NCBI RefSeq assembly: GCF_026210795.1
Contig: NC_089431.1
Span: forward strand, 3,782,001 to 3,846,000
Direction of reading: 5' to 3'
DNA length: 64,000 nucleotides
Origin: Rhizophagus irregularis
Lineage: Eukaryota > Glomeromycota > Glomeromycetes > Glomerales > Glomeraceae
In this document: in pieces, positions 1-12,227 of the stretch
Numbering within the stretch: the first letter of the stretch is position 1
How the letters are laid out: every line of letters begins with the position of its first letter
Translations under genes and position numbers: made by a program
Notes under the pieces: generated by a model
Databases searched by the model: none
Told to the model about the DNA's origin: nothing
Seen by the model: the letters and a program-made list of their open reading frames with translations, nothing else

Positions 1-1156
1 TTATCAATGGCATAACTAATTGAATTGGGAAGTTATTTTTGCAAATGGAGATAGAATTTATTATTAAAATTTTATCTAAATTAGTAAACAAAGACATAAT
101 GAATTTGTTTAACTTTAAATTTTTATTATTGCTATATAATATATATATAAGTTTTTCCAACTTGAAAAGTGGCCGGATAATTCTGATCGCCCTCTGTAAG
201 TAATAACTAATAAATAATTACATACATTTATGTTGGCTTATTGCAAATTTAATTTTTTCGTACATGATTTTATTTTATAAATTTATATAAAAAAAATTTT
301 TGCCAATTTCGTCATTTCAGCATGTTGAAAATAATTTTGTACAGTTATAATATTTTGTCAATTTCATCGGGATAGCAGTTTTGACAAGAATGGTCTATAG
401 CAGTAGGTGGGTTTATATTTAAAAGATGTTGAGCGGTATGGCGAGTAGTTAACTGTAATTGTTATTTGAATTGGTCTTGTATGGTCATAAATCTCTTATG
501 ACCTGGCAGGAATCACCACTTTGTTAACAGGTCTGTCTCAGACTCTGTCAACTATAACTAAACATTAGGGAGACAATAGCTATAACATAGTTTATATCAG
601 CAAGACATGCAAAAACACAATACACAAAAATATAACACAATCACAGTTCGTTTTTAATATAAGTTAATCTCTAACTTATACTATCTAAACTTAACACACT
701 TCGATCTAAGAATGAAAACCCAAAGATTCGTAAGTACGGATCTTTAATTTTTTTTTTATTTTTATTATTACAAATGGTTTACTAACCATTCTTTCTTTTT
801 TTTATAGGTTCAGATGGGCTTCCAAGAATTGGAAAAAGGAGAACTAAGGTTCATTATGAACCTTGGATTTTTTTTTAATATTATGAACGGCTCTATTTCT
901 ACCTTTGACTCAAGAAAAATCAAAAGATATTTATATAAAAATAAAATATAAGAAAAATAATATAACTAAAATAAATAAAATAAATATAATAAATAAAAGA
1001 AATAATATAAATAATAAAAATAATATAAATAATATAAATAACAAAAATAATAATTGTAACGTTAATCAGATCTACAAAATTATTTGATTACATAATAATT
1101 GATCTACTAATTAATCAACTGATTTTTGAGTTACGTGATTTTTACTCTTCATTATC
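1..1156. other. AT-rich stretch, no gene recognised
   Basis: No convincing coding sequence is visible. A 19-nt perfect palindrome (arms AAGGTTCAT / ATGAACCTT) lies at 846-864. From about 905 to 1087 the sequence is a run of AAT/AAA/ATA words that gives an Asn/Lys/Ile-only open frame; this is low complexity, not a protein. Confidence 0.5.
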
Positions 1157-1457
1157 ACCAGTTTGACTGACCGTTTGACCAACCGTTTAACCAACCATTT
1201 AACCGATTATTTAGCCAAATATATTCACTTAACACTTTTTTTACGAACTTAATTAATAAAAAAAGTTAATTAACATTTTTTTTTGATTAAATTATACTTT
1301 TAAACATTTTTTCTTTGTTAAAATAATAAAAAAGTGATCAGTTAAATGGTCGGTTAAACAGTCAGAAAAATGGTCAGCCAAAATGGTCAGTCGGTCAAAG
1401 GCCTTAACCGGTTATGACCAACTGCTAACTGACCATGACTGACTGTTGCCATTCCTA
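1157..1457. mobile_element. hAT-like MITE, copy 1, one end lost
   Basis: Inverted arms of diverged GACCGTTTAACCAACC-type words surround an AT-rich centre. The right end reads GACTGTTGCCATTCCTA, the same terminus as the complete copy at 34313-34717. This copy lies in the opposite orientation to that one: its left arm matches the reverse complement of the other's right arm. The outer left end is missing, so no target duplication can be read. The bases after the right end are TTTACAAC. Confidence 0.7.
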
Positions 1458-1599
1458 TTTACAACACACTGAATACAAGCAATATAATTATTTTTATTAA
1501 TAATTTAAGATCATACATAAAATGCAGTACATAGCTAACTGTGTAAGAAAATACCAAAGACTTTACCTCATTATAAGAGATAAATACTATATCTTGTTA

Positions 1600-2985
1600 T
1601 TTTTTAACCAACTGATTATGATTAGGTGAACCAGGATTTCCTTGCATATAGACAATTCAAAAGTCTGGTACAATAGTAGTACAACTGGTAAACCATTTTT
1701 GAAAATATTAAATTTGCCATTTATAAGCATAACTGCATGCTGAGTTGCTGACCACCAAATACTGTATCCAGATATATTTCTATTTGATTTTTTAAATCAT
1801 GGCCATCTTTATAATAGCATTTAAAGGCTTTTGAAATATTTGCGAATCCTTTGTTATATTATATGAAAGAGCTGATGGATACTTGGATAAATATGTAACC
1901 AATTATGAAATCAAACTGAGGGTAACATTTATAATCACAAATTAAGAACTTTGAATGTTGTGAATTAGATGTGAGTTGGTCCTTATCAAGAAGGATGAAA
2001 TGCTCAAATTTTATATGCACATCAGTTGTAGGTTTTCCAGCCAAACCCATTGCCTATAGTAAAATATCACTATGTTTTAACATCTGTTAGAAAAGTATTT
2101 CCTCAAAATTATAAGCATTAAGTTATCCATTACTAAGAGACATAATACTCACATCTCTTAGTAATGGAAAATCCTTGTACACATCTAAGAGAGCATTCAG
2201 TGCAGCTGGGCATAGCGGTTTAAATAACATGAAATCATATATGTCTTTGAAATGATACACTAATCCGGTGTCTAAAAACTTCCAGTCAAAACTTATATTC
2301 TGTTCAACATATAATGACTTTAAACATTGCAAGAAATCATTTCGAAACACTTGATATTGGTAAAAAAAATTGATTACTATAAAAACCTTTCAGTTATATT
2401 TTTAAAGTTCACTATGTTGATTTCCACAGAAGTGTTCCAGAAGTTCATCAACTTTGTTATCAGAAATATTGGAAATACTGTTTAAATGTTTAATATGTTT
2501 ATGAAAATAGATGAGCTCATGAGGAATGCAATTAGTGATTTCCTTCACTTTTGATGCAATTCTTTCATTCCCAAAATGGGGTGAAGTTTCAACAGATTAT
2601 CAAAAATATCTTCTGGCAATGGCCCAATAAATTCAACCCAATCATTCATACCATTTATTAGGTATTTCTTTTCAAATTTCACATGTGCTGTACCTAAGGT
2701 TGCTTGCCAAAACCTCTCCAAAATCCTGCGATAAATTTCAGCAAGATTTTACTATATGTTTACTATAGTTTTGGCAGGGTTTCGGCAGTTTCGGCAAATG
2801 GGTTTCGGCATTTTGGCAAATTTTCGGCAGGATTTTTAATATGATTTAATATAGTTTCAGCATTTTCCGTATAAGTTTCGGCAGTTATTAAGAAGGTTTC
2901 GGCAAGCAACCTTAGCTGTACCATTGTAAATCATAACTTGATTTATTAAAAACAAATAAGTCCTGTATGACTTTTATTTTTATTA
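1600..2985 (-). pseudogene. CRN-like (crinkler-type) gene remnant, C-terminal half
   Basis: Several minus-strand open segments follow one another in the order of one protein but in different frames with stops. At 2985-2570 (read without the MITE) comes YLINGMNDWVEFIGPLPED. At 2570-2400 comes KEITNCIPHELIYFHKHI. At 2350-2123 comes SFDWKFLDTGLVYHF. At 2050-1859 comes QFDFIIGYIFIQVSISSF. From 1850 to 1600 there are fragments resembling a FGG...KNGLPV...NPNH stretch. From memory this order matches the C-terminal part of a large Rhizophagus family usually annotated as crinkler-like; that attribution needs a search. It is broken by frameshifts, stops and a 220-bp transposon. A pseudogene is the safest reading. 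Confidence 0.45.
2695..2914. mobile_element. hAT-like MITE with 8-bp target duplication
   Basis: Terminal inverted repeats are TAAGGTTGCTTGCC at the left and GGCAAGCAACCTTA at the right. The element is flanked by a perfect 8-bp direct repeat GCTGTACC (2687-2694 and 2915-2922), the size typical of hAT insertions. The interior has repeated TTTCGGCA words and no ORF. Without the element and one duplication copy, the minus-strand frame of the surrounding CRN-like remnant reads across, so it inserted into former coding sequence. Confidence 0.85.
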
Positions 2986-4559
2986 ATTCCATACTTGGTT
3001 TCTGCGGATTACATATTCCCTCTTCAACAAATTGTGACCCCACAATTTATTTTAAATAAATTAATGAAAATGCTATTATCTATTATCTATCTAATCTATC
3101 TATATCTATACTTCTATATACTCCAATAAGAATCGAATTCAGGTATTAATCCCATGTAATATCACTTGACTTGCTACATTTTGTCAGTTATTCTTCTACT
3201 GCGGCTTCAATTTATCACCTGATCTACTGTGTTTTTCTCACACAATTTTATGTAAGTAGAAGATTTAGATCTTCCCTTTCATATATTCTGCTATACCTTT
3301 TTGTACCACTTTATACTCTCCAAAATTTCTTTATTTGGTAATAATCTACTTCCTTTCTTAATTTAGTAATTCTAATTAATTATTTTGATTTGAAATTTCA
3401 ACTTCCCCTTATAATAGGTATATGATTTTTCTGATATTATCCTCAAACTATTTTTTTAAGTCATTAATTTTCCATTTCTGAATTTCTATTAGTTTATTTC
3501 TGTGCTTTTGTTGATCTTTTTATTGATCATCTTATTTCAACATTTTTGTCGATCATCCATTAATTAATTACTACAACTTTCTAGTGACTTGGATTTTTGT
3601 CTTATATAAAATTTTGATGGTTTTGTCTGCTTTTTAAATTTTCTTTCCAAAAATTGTTGTATTCTTCTTTGTTATTTTCTTTGTACTATTCTCTTCTTAT
3701 AATTTCTTCAGTTATTTTCTACTGCAATTTCTTTTTATTAGAATTTTCTACATATTTTTTTTCTCATGATCTAGCTGTTATCATATGTTTATCATATGTT
3801 TATCATATGTTTATTATGTATTCATTATGTGTTTATCATGTGATTTTCCAAATTTAGTATGCAATTATTTTAAGATTATCATGTGATATCTTCATAATTA
3901 TCACTATGATATTTTACAATCATCACTTTATTCCCTTGCAATTATCATTTTATCTGAAAATTTCTATGATATTTTTGTGCCAGATTTCTCTTAGGTCTTT
4001 CTCCAAAATTTCCATAAATTATTTTTGAGTCATATGATTTTTCATCATGTAATCTCAATTCATGATTATATCTATAAACCATTAATTTTTGATTAATGTG
4101 GCAATTTTTCATCATAAGAAAAATGCTAAAAGAATTAAAATTATTATTATCCTAAGGGTAAAATTTTTATGAAATAAAATTTTCTTTGGAAAATTTTTTT
4201 TATTTTAGACTTGGTCAAAATTCAACCCTTTTTATAAGTTTTTCTAACCATTGATCTTGTGATTTTAACCATTCTTTTCTTAATTCTAAATATTTTTTTG
4301 ACTTATTCTATTTATTTTGCAATAATTTTCCAATATTTATCAATTCTTTAATTGTTGTTGTAATTGTCTTTTCATCCTTCTGTTGTTTTAGTTCATTTCT
4401 CAATTGGATTATTTTATTAATATTTTATCAAATCTTTGAATTATTTCTGTTCTGTTTTCATGATTATTCTAATATTTCAGCTTAATTCAAATTTTATCTT
4501 TTTTATAATTATTAATTCTCATTCAATCCATTATCTCCTTTTTATATTGCTTTTACTTC
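2986..4559. other. T-rich stretch, probably decayed repeat DNA
   Basis: No gene recognised. The + strand is pyrimidine-rich, as in the retroelement remnant that follows, so part of it may be that element's 3' portion on the minus strand. A short tandem repeat with the word ATGTTTATCAT occurs about four to six times with variation at 3777-3845. Confidence 0.4.
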
Positions 4560-7500
4560 ATTTATTACATACTGTCTTTCTTCTTCATTCAATCTGGAAA
4601 TGCATGATCATATAAAATCTTTGATTCTTATAATTCTTTTTCTTTCTCCAATTTTACTAAACATTTCATAAACTTTAATTGCTTGTCCTGTTTTTCTTCT
4701 TATTGTTAAATAACTGTATTCTGGCATTCTTTTCCATATTTTCTTGTTTACTTTTTCAGCAACTTCTAATTCATTTCTATCCCTATACAGTATACAATTC
4801 TTCTCTTTCCTTGATTACCATTTTTGCAAATTGATATCCATTTATTATTTGTTTTAGTTTATTACATTCCATTTTCCTGAATAATTTTATTATACCTTCA
4901 GATCTTTCATCAATTCCTTCTTCTAGTATATTAGATCCTTCAGTTACCAATTCCTTAATTAAATTGTTTAATTTTTCCTTATCCTTAATTTTTCTTTCCT
5001 GATAAATGTAACTATTTATGATTTTGTCAACAATCTTCTCTAAAGATATGTAATATGTAATTATTTTTAAAAGGTTGTGAGGTTGCATCTATTACAACAT
5101 ACATACAACACTTTTGTTGTAATTTCAACACAATATTATAATTGTTATATAGTATTATAATTACTACTAGTATTGTAATTATTATAGTATTGTAATTATT
5201 TCCAATTATATAAATATGTATTATAATATATTAATCATTTCTTTTTATGATGATATTTGTTCTATAAAAACTTATTTTTGTAATTTTTATTTTTCAAAAA
5301 GGAAATTTTTGAACAATCATAAGTGTTGTAATACAACACTTTAACTTTAAAAGTAGTAATAGGTTGCAACCTTTACTATTACAACACAAGGTAGTAATTA
5401 TCAATTACATACTACATCTTTAATTATTCTTTTCTTTCCCATCACCATTTTCAAAATTAATTCTTAAGTCTTGGTTTTCATCTGTTTGCATTACTTCATT
5501 ATTGATATTATCATTTGTTTCCATTATATCTTCATTATTCTGATTTTTATCAGTATTTTCAATATTGGCATTATTGTCATTAATCTCTTGATTTTCATTA
5601 TCTCTTTTACTATTATCATAATAATTATTCTCCCAATTTTCAATATTTTTGGTATCATTACTCTTTATATCGGCATCATTTTCTTGATTTTTGATATTTT
5701 CAGTATTATCATTTGCTTCCATTATCATATTTTTATTACTTATGATATTTTGATTTTCTTTATTGATATTTTCAGTATCAGCATTATTGTTCCTTATGTT
5801 GATATCACTATTCCTTTGGCTCATGGTATCTCCAATATTATTATTTTCATTATTATCATTACAGTAATTATTTTTCCAATTTTTAATATCATCATTATAT
5901 TCATCATTCTTTTGTTCTTCAACATTTTCAATATTGTTACCTTCATTATTTTCCATAACAACATCATTGTCATCCCTAGTATTACCATTATTGTGATTTT
6001 TAGCATTTTCATCATTATCTTCAATACTTGTTTCAGACATTTCCCTTTCAAATTTTTCTTTGTAATTCTCATATGTCATATCTGTCATAAAATTTTGTAA
6101 TTCCCTAACTATCTTTTCATGTCTTTACTTGTTTTTCTGTTTTCAATTCTATCTCCTGTGTTATTACTATTGTTTCATTTTCTTTAATATTTATTTTTAT
6201 TATTATTTCATTTTCTTTACTAGATTCCAAATTATTTATTATTATTATTATATTATTATTCTTATAATATTTTTGGTATTTTTGTTAATTTATGTGTAAA
6301 TTTCAAAATAGTTTTTAGAAAATTCTTCAAATCATCATTTTCATTTTTCAAATGTCAGATCAAAGTCTGGCACCCTCCTATATTTATGTTATTTTCCTAA
6401 TTGTATAACTTGTTGATCTTTCCTTTTATTCAAGTTTATTTAAAACTTCTACTGTTTTTTTCAAAATTTTCCACTGTCCAAGTTTTCAAAGATTCTTTAT
6501 TAAAAAATTTCAAAATCTCCACCAATTTTCAACTTTTATCTCAAAATTTTCCTATTACTCAATTTTCAATTTCATAATTTTATTTGTTACTTTTGATTCC
6601 ATTATTTTGCTTTTTACTTTTGATCTCATTATCTTTTTCTGGTATTTTTCACTATTTGCCTTAATTAGATTGATTTTAATGAATTCCCTTTTTTAATCCT
6701 GTTAGTCTTTTATTCGTATAATAGCAACGTATTTCTTCATAATCTCCTTTGTATTCACTTATATTATATGGATAATGTTTTCTATATTCTTTAAATTCTT
6801 TGATCTTTGGTATTTTCATCATAAAATTTTATTTTTAATAGCAACATAATCGTCTCCTATGTATAACTTATTACCTTACATATTCTTTTGATCTTGGTCC
6901 CAATTTTTATTATTAATATTTATGTTCATTTCATTATCTAAACATTCTTTGGTATAATGAACCTTTTCATCACAATTCTTACATTTATTATTTTTCCTTT
7001 CAATAATTTAATTTCCACTTGACAGTTTTTTGCGTAATAACCCATTTTATTGCACCTGTAACATATCATTTGGTCTCTTTCTATTTTGTCACTTATATAT
7101 TCTTTAGTAAAATGTCCTTTTCCTCCACAATTTTCACATGTATTGTCTCTTCTTTTGATAGCATTCCTTCCTTCCACTTTGCATCTGGTTGAATAATGTC
7201 CTTCAATAACATATTACTCGATCTATGGGATTTTTCTTTATAATAATTTTTATTGACCACATCTTTGCATTGATCTTTTAATTCCTCCCAATCTTAATTA
7301 ATTCAATTGCAATATTTCCCAAATATTTGTCTAAATTTCTTATTGATTCCTGCATTTTAATTTATCCTAACAATTTATTTTATCTCAACCAAAATCCTAT
7401 CCTTTTTATGTATTTTTATCTTTATTTTTATGGTTATCACCCAGTTTCATGAATGTTTAGAGGAGGTCGTACTAATACCTTTTTTAAAAGTGGTATTAAA

Positions 7501-7880
7501 TTGACCAACTTATCGTAGCTTTAGACAGTGATAACTTTTAATTTTAAGTATCCTTCAATTTTGATTTCAAATTTTATTATTATTATCCATGATTTTGATC
7601 ATCCTTTGATTATTTCATCTAATTTTAATTCTGCAAAATTTTCTACTAATTGATTTATTCTGTAATCTTGTTTTTCAACTAATATTCCATTTAATTTTTC
7701 TTTTACATATTCATTAGCATTTTCCTTTATTTTCTGATACTTTTTCCAAAAGTCTGTTTTCAATATATGTTCTATAAATCCCATATTTATTACCTTAATT
7801 ATATCGTCTTCTGTTATCCAAACATTCTGTTTACTCAGTATTTTCCTTATTCTTTTCATTGCTTTTTCCTTTACTTTACT
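4560..7880 (-). mobile_element. Degraded retroelement with gag-like CCHC knuckles
   Basis: Minus-strand open pieces run in order. The 7859-7599 piece (86 codons) is charged and starts MKRIRKILSKQNVW. The 7177-6938 piece holds zinc knuckles: one reads CENCGGKGHFTKEY (last Cys lost), the next CYRCNKMGYYAKNC (His replaced by Tyr). A third intact CX2CX4HX4C knuckle, CKNCDEKVHYTKEC, follows in a shifted frame near 6995-6950. An Asn-rich ORF (6088-5420) and a 101-codon ORF (5088-4783) come next, and from 4770 to 4560 there is a frame with IWKRMPEYSYL and RIIRIKDF broken by stops. CCHC arrays are typical of retroelement gag or LINE ORF1 proteins. No polymerase domain or terminal repeat was recognised, so the class is open. 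Frameshifts show it is dead. Confidence 0.5.
5420..6088 (-). CDS. Asn/Asp/Glu-rich low-complexity ORF inside the retroelement remnant
   Basis: This is an uninterrupted 222-codon ATG frame starting MTDMTYENYKEKFEREMS, then almost entirely Asn, Asp, Glu, Ile and Lys. No domain is recognised. It lies between the knuckle-bearing and C-terminal pieces of the gag-like remnant in the same strand, so it may be an overgrown AAT-repeat linker of that protein. The opposite strand is also open (5471-6100) because AAT repeats read as ATT. It may not be translated. Confidence 0.25.
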   Translation of the reverse strand: MTDMTYENYKEKFEREMSETSIEDNDENAKNHNNGNTRDDNDVVMENNEGNNIENVEEQKNDEYNDDIKNWKNNYCNDNNENNNIGDTMSQRNSDINIRNNNADTENINKENQNIISNKNMIMEANDNTENIKNQENDADIKSNDTKNIENWENNYYDNSKRDNENQEINDNNANIENTDKNQNNEDIMETNDNINNEVMQTDENQDLRINFENGDGKEKNN

Positions 7881-7987
7881 TTCATCATCTTATCATCTCC
7901 AATTTATAATTGTTTGGGTTTTTAGTTGATATCGTAAATTGCACTTTCAAATTTCTGTAGATATTCATTTCGTTAATTGTTATCGGA

Positions 7988-8597
7988 CTTATAGACCATC
8001 ATTTGGTGACGCTGATCTTATTTTATGAGGGAAAAATGGACATTGTATAAAAGATAGTTATGAAAAACAAATCAGATGACCTTCTTCAGGTATGATTAAT
8101 TAATTATCTTTATATGTAAATGATTAAAACTTTTTTTATTATTTAATTTCTTTATAATTTTTATAGAATCTGTCCTACATTTTTACTATAAATGTGATTA
8201 TTGTAACCATATTATCCGTGGAATAAGATGGAAGTGTACAACCTGTATGAATTTTGATTTATGTCAAGATTGTAAACCCAAATCATATGTTCATGATCAT
8301 CCAAATGACCATGCGTTTCAACCCATTACGTATTCACATTTATTTCCAGACCTTTATTCTATTCTGGTATGTTGTTATCAAATTTTTTGAATTATAGCGT
8401 TCAATTATTCAAAATTGTACTTTATTAATACCATTTTTCGTCATCATTATAATATAAATTAGTCAATAAAAAAAGCTATTTGTGACTATTATAAATTAAA
8501 CTATAGTGGTAGTAAATGCTATAAGTGTGCCAATGGTGAATTTTCTGTGGAAGAATACGAGATATTTCAAATTACAAATACTAAAATATCACTTTGA
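7988..8597 (+). pseudogene. BTB-TLDc-ZZ family 3' fragment (TLDc end, ZZ, tail)
   Basis: Homology to genes A-F begins abruptly at about 7988 with RPSFGDADLIL, the end of the TLDc domain. Two codons that are CGG and GGA in the paralogues are TGA here (near 8025 and 8080). A phase-1 intron follows (donor GTATGATT at about 8095, acceptor TATAG before 8167). The next exon encodes one ZZ finger with CDYC...CTTC...CQDC and the HDHPNDH motif. A second intron (about 8367-8462) leads to the cysteine-rich tail ending in EEYEIFQ, TGA at 8595-8597. The tail has lost two cysteines (CDYY, NYSG) and is out of phase by one base. Only one ZZ is present, against two in A-F. The BTB, BACK and most of TLDc are missing, cut off next to the retroelement remnant. 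Confidence 0.8.
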
Positions 8598-8880
8598 ATT
8601 GTTCTGTGAGAAAATATTAGATGAGAATATTCCTTTACAATTTGGATTGGAAAATTATAAAAATTAAAGAAAAATATATAACGACTTTACTAAATCACAC
8701 CACTGCTGACGTTCAAGCGTTTTCTCAAAAGCTATGGTCTAAACTAAACAAGTTATACTAATTAAAATTCAGCACTCTCGAAAATGGTCAGAAAAAAAGA
8801 TTTAATTAGTTTTTATATCATATATTGCAAATATTGTAAATAAAAAAAAATTCAAAACGTTATAATATATATGTTAAGTA

Positions 8881-9454
8881 CACAGTGAAATCCGATATAA
8901 CGGAACCCCAATAAACCAGAACTGGCCTTATACCGGAACTTTTTTCCGGAACCAAATCACATATATTAAAATAAGTTTGATATAACGGAATTTATTAGTA
9001 AAATCTCGATAATAGCTATAACGGAACAAATAACAGAACGGTTATAATAAAAATGGTTCGATATACCGGAACACGTGACGATTCACAATTTTAAACCAAT
9101 AAAATTACAGTATTTTCACGTGATACAGATAATCTCATTTTTTTTGAGCAACATGATAATTTTTTTTTATAAAAAATTATTTCGGATAGTAAGAAAAAGC
9201 AAAATTTTTTTAAGTTTTGGTAAATTTCAGTGTATAAAATTTCTCAAATAATGTTTTAAATAAAAATAATCTAAATTTTCAATGTTCGTCGCACATGTCG
9301 CACAAATAAAAACTTGATATAACGGAATTTCATGTGATTTATATATAAAATCCGGTATATCGAAATTTTTTAAATTTTTTGATATATCGGAAGTCTCGAT
9401 ATACCGGATATTTTTACTGGAACGGATGGTTCCGTTATATCGAATTTCACTGTG
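8881..9454. mobile_element. pogo-like non-autonomous element, TA target duplication
   Basis: The ends are CACAGTGAAATCCGATATAA and, as the reverse complement of the right end, CACAGTGAAATTCGATATAA. They match over about 27 bp with one difference and then continue CGGAACC. TA flanks both sides (8879-8880 and 9455-9456). CAGTG...CGATATAACG ends with a TA duplication are typical of pogo/Tigger elements. The interior carries more copies of GATATAACGGAA and GATATACCGGAA, and no transposase. A related end lies at about 31507-31537. Confidence 0.8.
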
Positions 9455-9456
9455 TA

Positions 9457-12175
9457 TATGCTACTGAATTAAATACTGTAAAGTGGAATATAATTATTAT
9501 ATTAATAGAAACAGCTTGGTTAATCTATTAATAATAGAATAAAAAGTTATAGTAACAAATAAAAATACGTGAATTATATAACTATGCCGTTGAGCGAACT
9601 AAAATGTTTAACTCTAGCGTTTGGAAAATGAATTATTCGGATCCAGTCAATAAAAACAATAATGATCAAATTTTATGTATTTTATTTGACGAAATAAATA
9701 AAAAAAAAAATGACTGATTGACAACAATTGTAATGAAGATTTGTAGTAAAATATAAATTATTTGTTTCGCATCATTTGTAGATATTGTATACTGAAAAAA
9801 AAATTAAACAGTTAACAAGCTTCTTTTTGTTAAAAAAATATTACCGTAATTATAATTTCTACAGATTTTAAAATTTTAAATAAAAATATAACGTTTGATT
9901 AAATCACATGATTGATTACATGTGATCAATTAAACGATCGAATTTTTGATCGATTTTCACTCAACCCGAATCATGACCAAATATGTTTTGGGTTAACTAG
10001 AATACTGTTTTGAGAGTAATTTATTTTTATAAATGGTAACTTTTTTTTTTTTGAAAGAACCAGAAAATTACTATTGATGAGGTAAATTCTTTAATAATAT
10101 GAAATATTTCACTTGCTGATATCCTTGGTTTCTCAAATCAGTTATAATATTAGCTCTTTATATGGTAAACTCTAAATTAATACACGACTTAGTATAATTT
10201 TCAATAGCAACATTATAATTACAGAATTAAAGAAGCATATTTAAACTATTCTTAGTAATCCCATAACTAAAATCATCAATTGAACAAATTCTCTTCAAGA
10301 AATGTTAATATTCGAAGAATTAACTAATTCTGCATGAAATATTGAAATACGTAATTATTTTTAATCAATGGTCATACAATTACTCCGGATACAGTAATAA
10401 CAGTATATTGACTAAGCTATCAGAATATTTCAATAAAGTTCATATATAAGGTTAAAGTTAGAAACGAATTTGTTGTTGGTTCGATAAGCAAAATTAGAAT
10501 CTTTATATGCACATCGTTCAAAAGGAAAAAAGGAAAATAAATAAAACTACATGCACACATATGAATAATGACCACAAATTTGCAAGCTATGGCTTTTTCA
10601 GTTTTTACGCAAATCGTTATAAATTAAGAGATGCTTTTTTTAAATTCTTTTAACTTAATTTTTACTTTACTGTATTTATTTTCTTTTCGCCTTTAATTTT
10701 AAAATATATAACTCTATCGCATTTTTTTTTCTTATCATCCATCCAAAATCATAAATTCTATTATTAATATTGATTTTATTGAATAAAAATATTTTACTGA
10801 AAATTTACCTTATCAATATGTTTTAAAAATCTCTACATGTATTTGGCATGAGTATAATAAAATATCTTTTTACCAAGAATTTTTGACAATAATTGAAGTT
10901 TCCTTATTTTGATGTTATAAAAAAAACGATTTTAATATTTGTTGCTGCACTTTCTAACTTCTTATTAGAAATTATTGTCCTATTTTAGGTGCGAAATTTT
11001 GCACATCGATAAATTTAAATTCCAATATATTTAATTAAAACTTTTAGACTAGTACTTCATTTATTTTTATATTAAAATGTATCTTTGTTCATTAATTCTC
11101 TTTTTGTCAATCTCATTATTCATTGAAAATCATTCCCACTCAAATAGGCGAAATGATCTTGTTGATAAAATCACCATCGATAAGCATCTACAAATTATTT
11201 TAGATAACGGACCTTAAATCGGACTCATTCTTTACAAATTTTCATTTTCCAGAGACCTTGAACGCTACACGCAATTCCGCAGTAATATATTATAGAAACA
11301 ATCATTTGGTGATCATAAAATAATATACCTGTAAAATAAAAAAATTTATACGAATTTATTAAACCAAGTCCGTAAAACTATATGGCACCATGCTTTGTTC
11401 TGTTTGTCATGTTTATAATTTTTCGTGATCGGCTACTTCGTTAATTATATTTCGCTCTTTTATTTATACCCACTTGTCACATCTTTTTGACCATATTTTT
11501 TGCTTTGCTCCTTTTACTAAATAATTTTGAAAATTACCTAATTTAATATAAAAAGATTACAAAAAAATACCTGACGTAAATTCTGGAATGTAGCCTATCT
11601 AACTAACTACCATGACGAAGACTAGTTAAAGATCAAGATGGAGAAAGATTATTAATGAAGATGAAGTTGAACCTTGTTTTGATTTGAAAAATATTATTAC
11701 TTCTAATTTAAACCTAGTAGCTTGATAATACAGTCAAAATATTCTATCTGTTTCCTCTTTACTCACGCCAGTACTATTAATAAGATTGGTGAATGCTCGT
11801 TATCATAATAAAAAAAAAAAATTTAATAAAATCGCCATTTATAAATTTATGGTTAAAACATTGTGTATAGATTATTACAGTATCGAATCTTTTTAAGATT
11901 TTTTTCACAGACGGTCAGCCTGACGTCAAAGCAGTTTCTTGATCAGCGCTTAATTGTTGAGAATCGATTTTACCATTTGGTTTCAAATTCCTAGTTCTTT
12001 ACAAATTTTTTTTCTCCAAGAATCTTAGTTCATGTAAACCCGTAGACTGGCCGCAGTAATATAAAATCTAAAGATCATCAATTCATATAAATATATAAAT
12101 AAGGTTCCATTAACCAAAAATTTGTGAGACCGCCTAAGGCTGATTCTGCTTGTGTAACCCACTTGAGAAAAAAAA
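9457..12175. other. Non-coding 5' flank of gene A, partly duplicated elsewhere
   Basis: No gene is recognised. About 11350-11730 is a diverged direct copy of 25795-26130, sharing AAGTCCGTAAAACTATATGG and later CTTCGTTAATTA and AATAATTTTGAAAATTACCT blocks. It is therefore part of an old segmental duplication between the A and C loci. The rest (9457-11340) is plain AT-rich sequence. Confidence 0.5.
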
Positions 12176-12187
12176 TATTTAAGGAAT
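12176..12187 (+). promoter_or_regulatory. Putative core-promoter motif of gene A (TATTTAAGGAAT)
   Basis: TATTTAAGGAAT lies about 40 nt upstream of the ATG. The same word, with a CA extension, lies upstream of B, C and D at comparable distance in otherwise diverged flanks. It may be a TATA-type element or a transcription-start signal; this is inference from conservation only. Confidence 0.35.
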
Positions 12188-12227
12188 AAGGGTGGAAATT
12201 CATTTTTTTTTTAGGAAAAAATTAATT

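Noticed and set aside
905-1087. Asn/Lys/Ile-only 60-codon frame
   Set aside because: Low-complexity AAT/AAA repeat without domain or homologue.
5471-6100. A 209-codon Ile/Phe-rich + strand frame
   Set aside because: Mirror of the Asn-rich AAT-repeat region on the minus strand; not protein-like.
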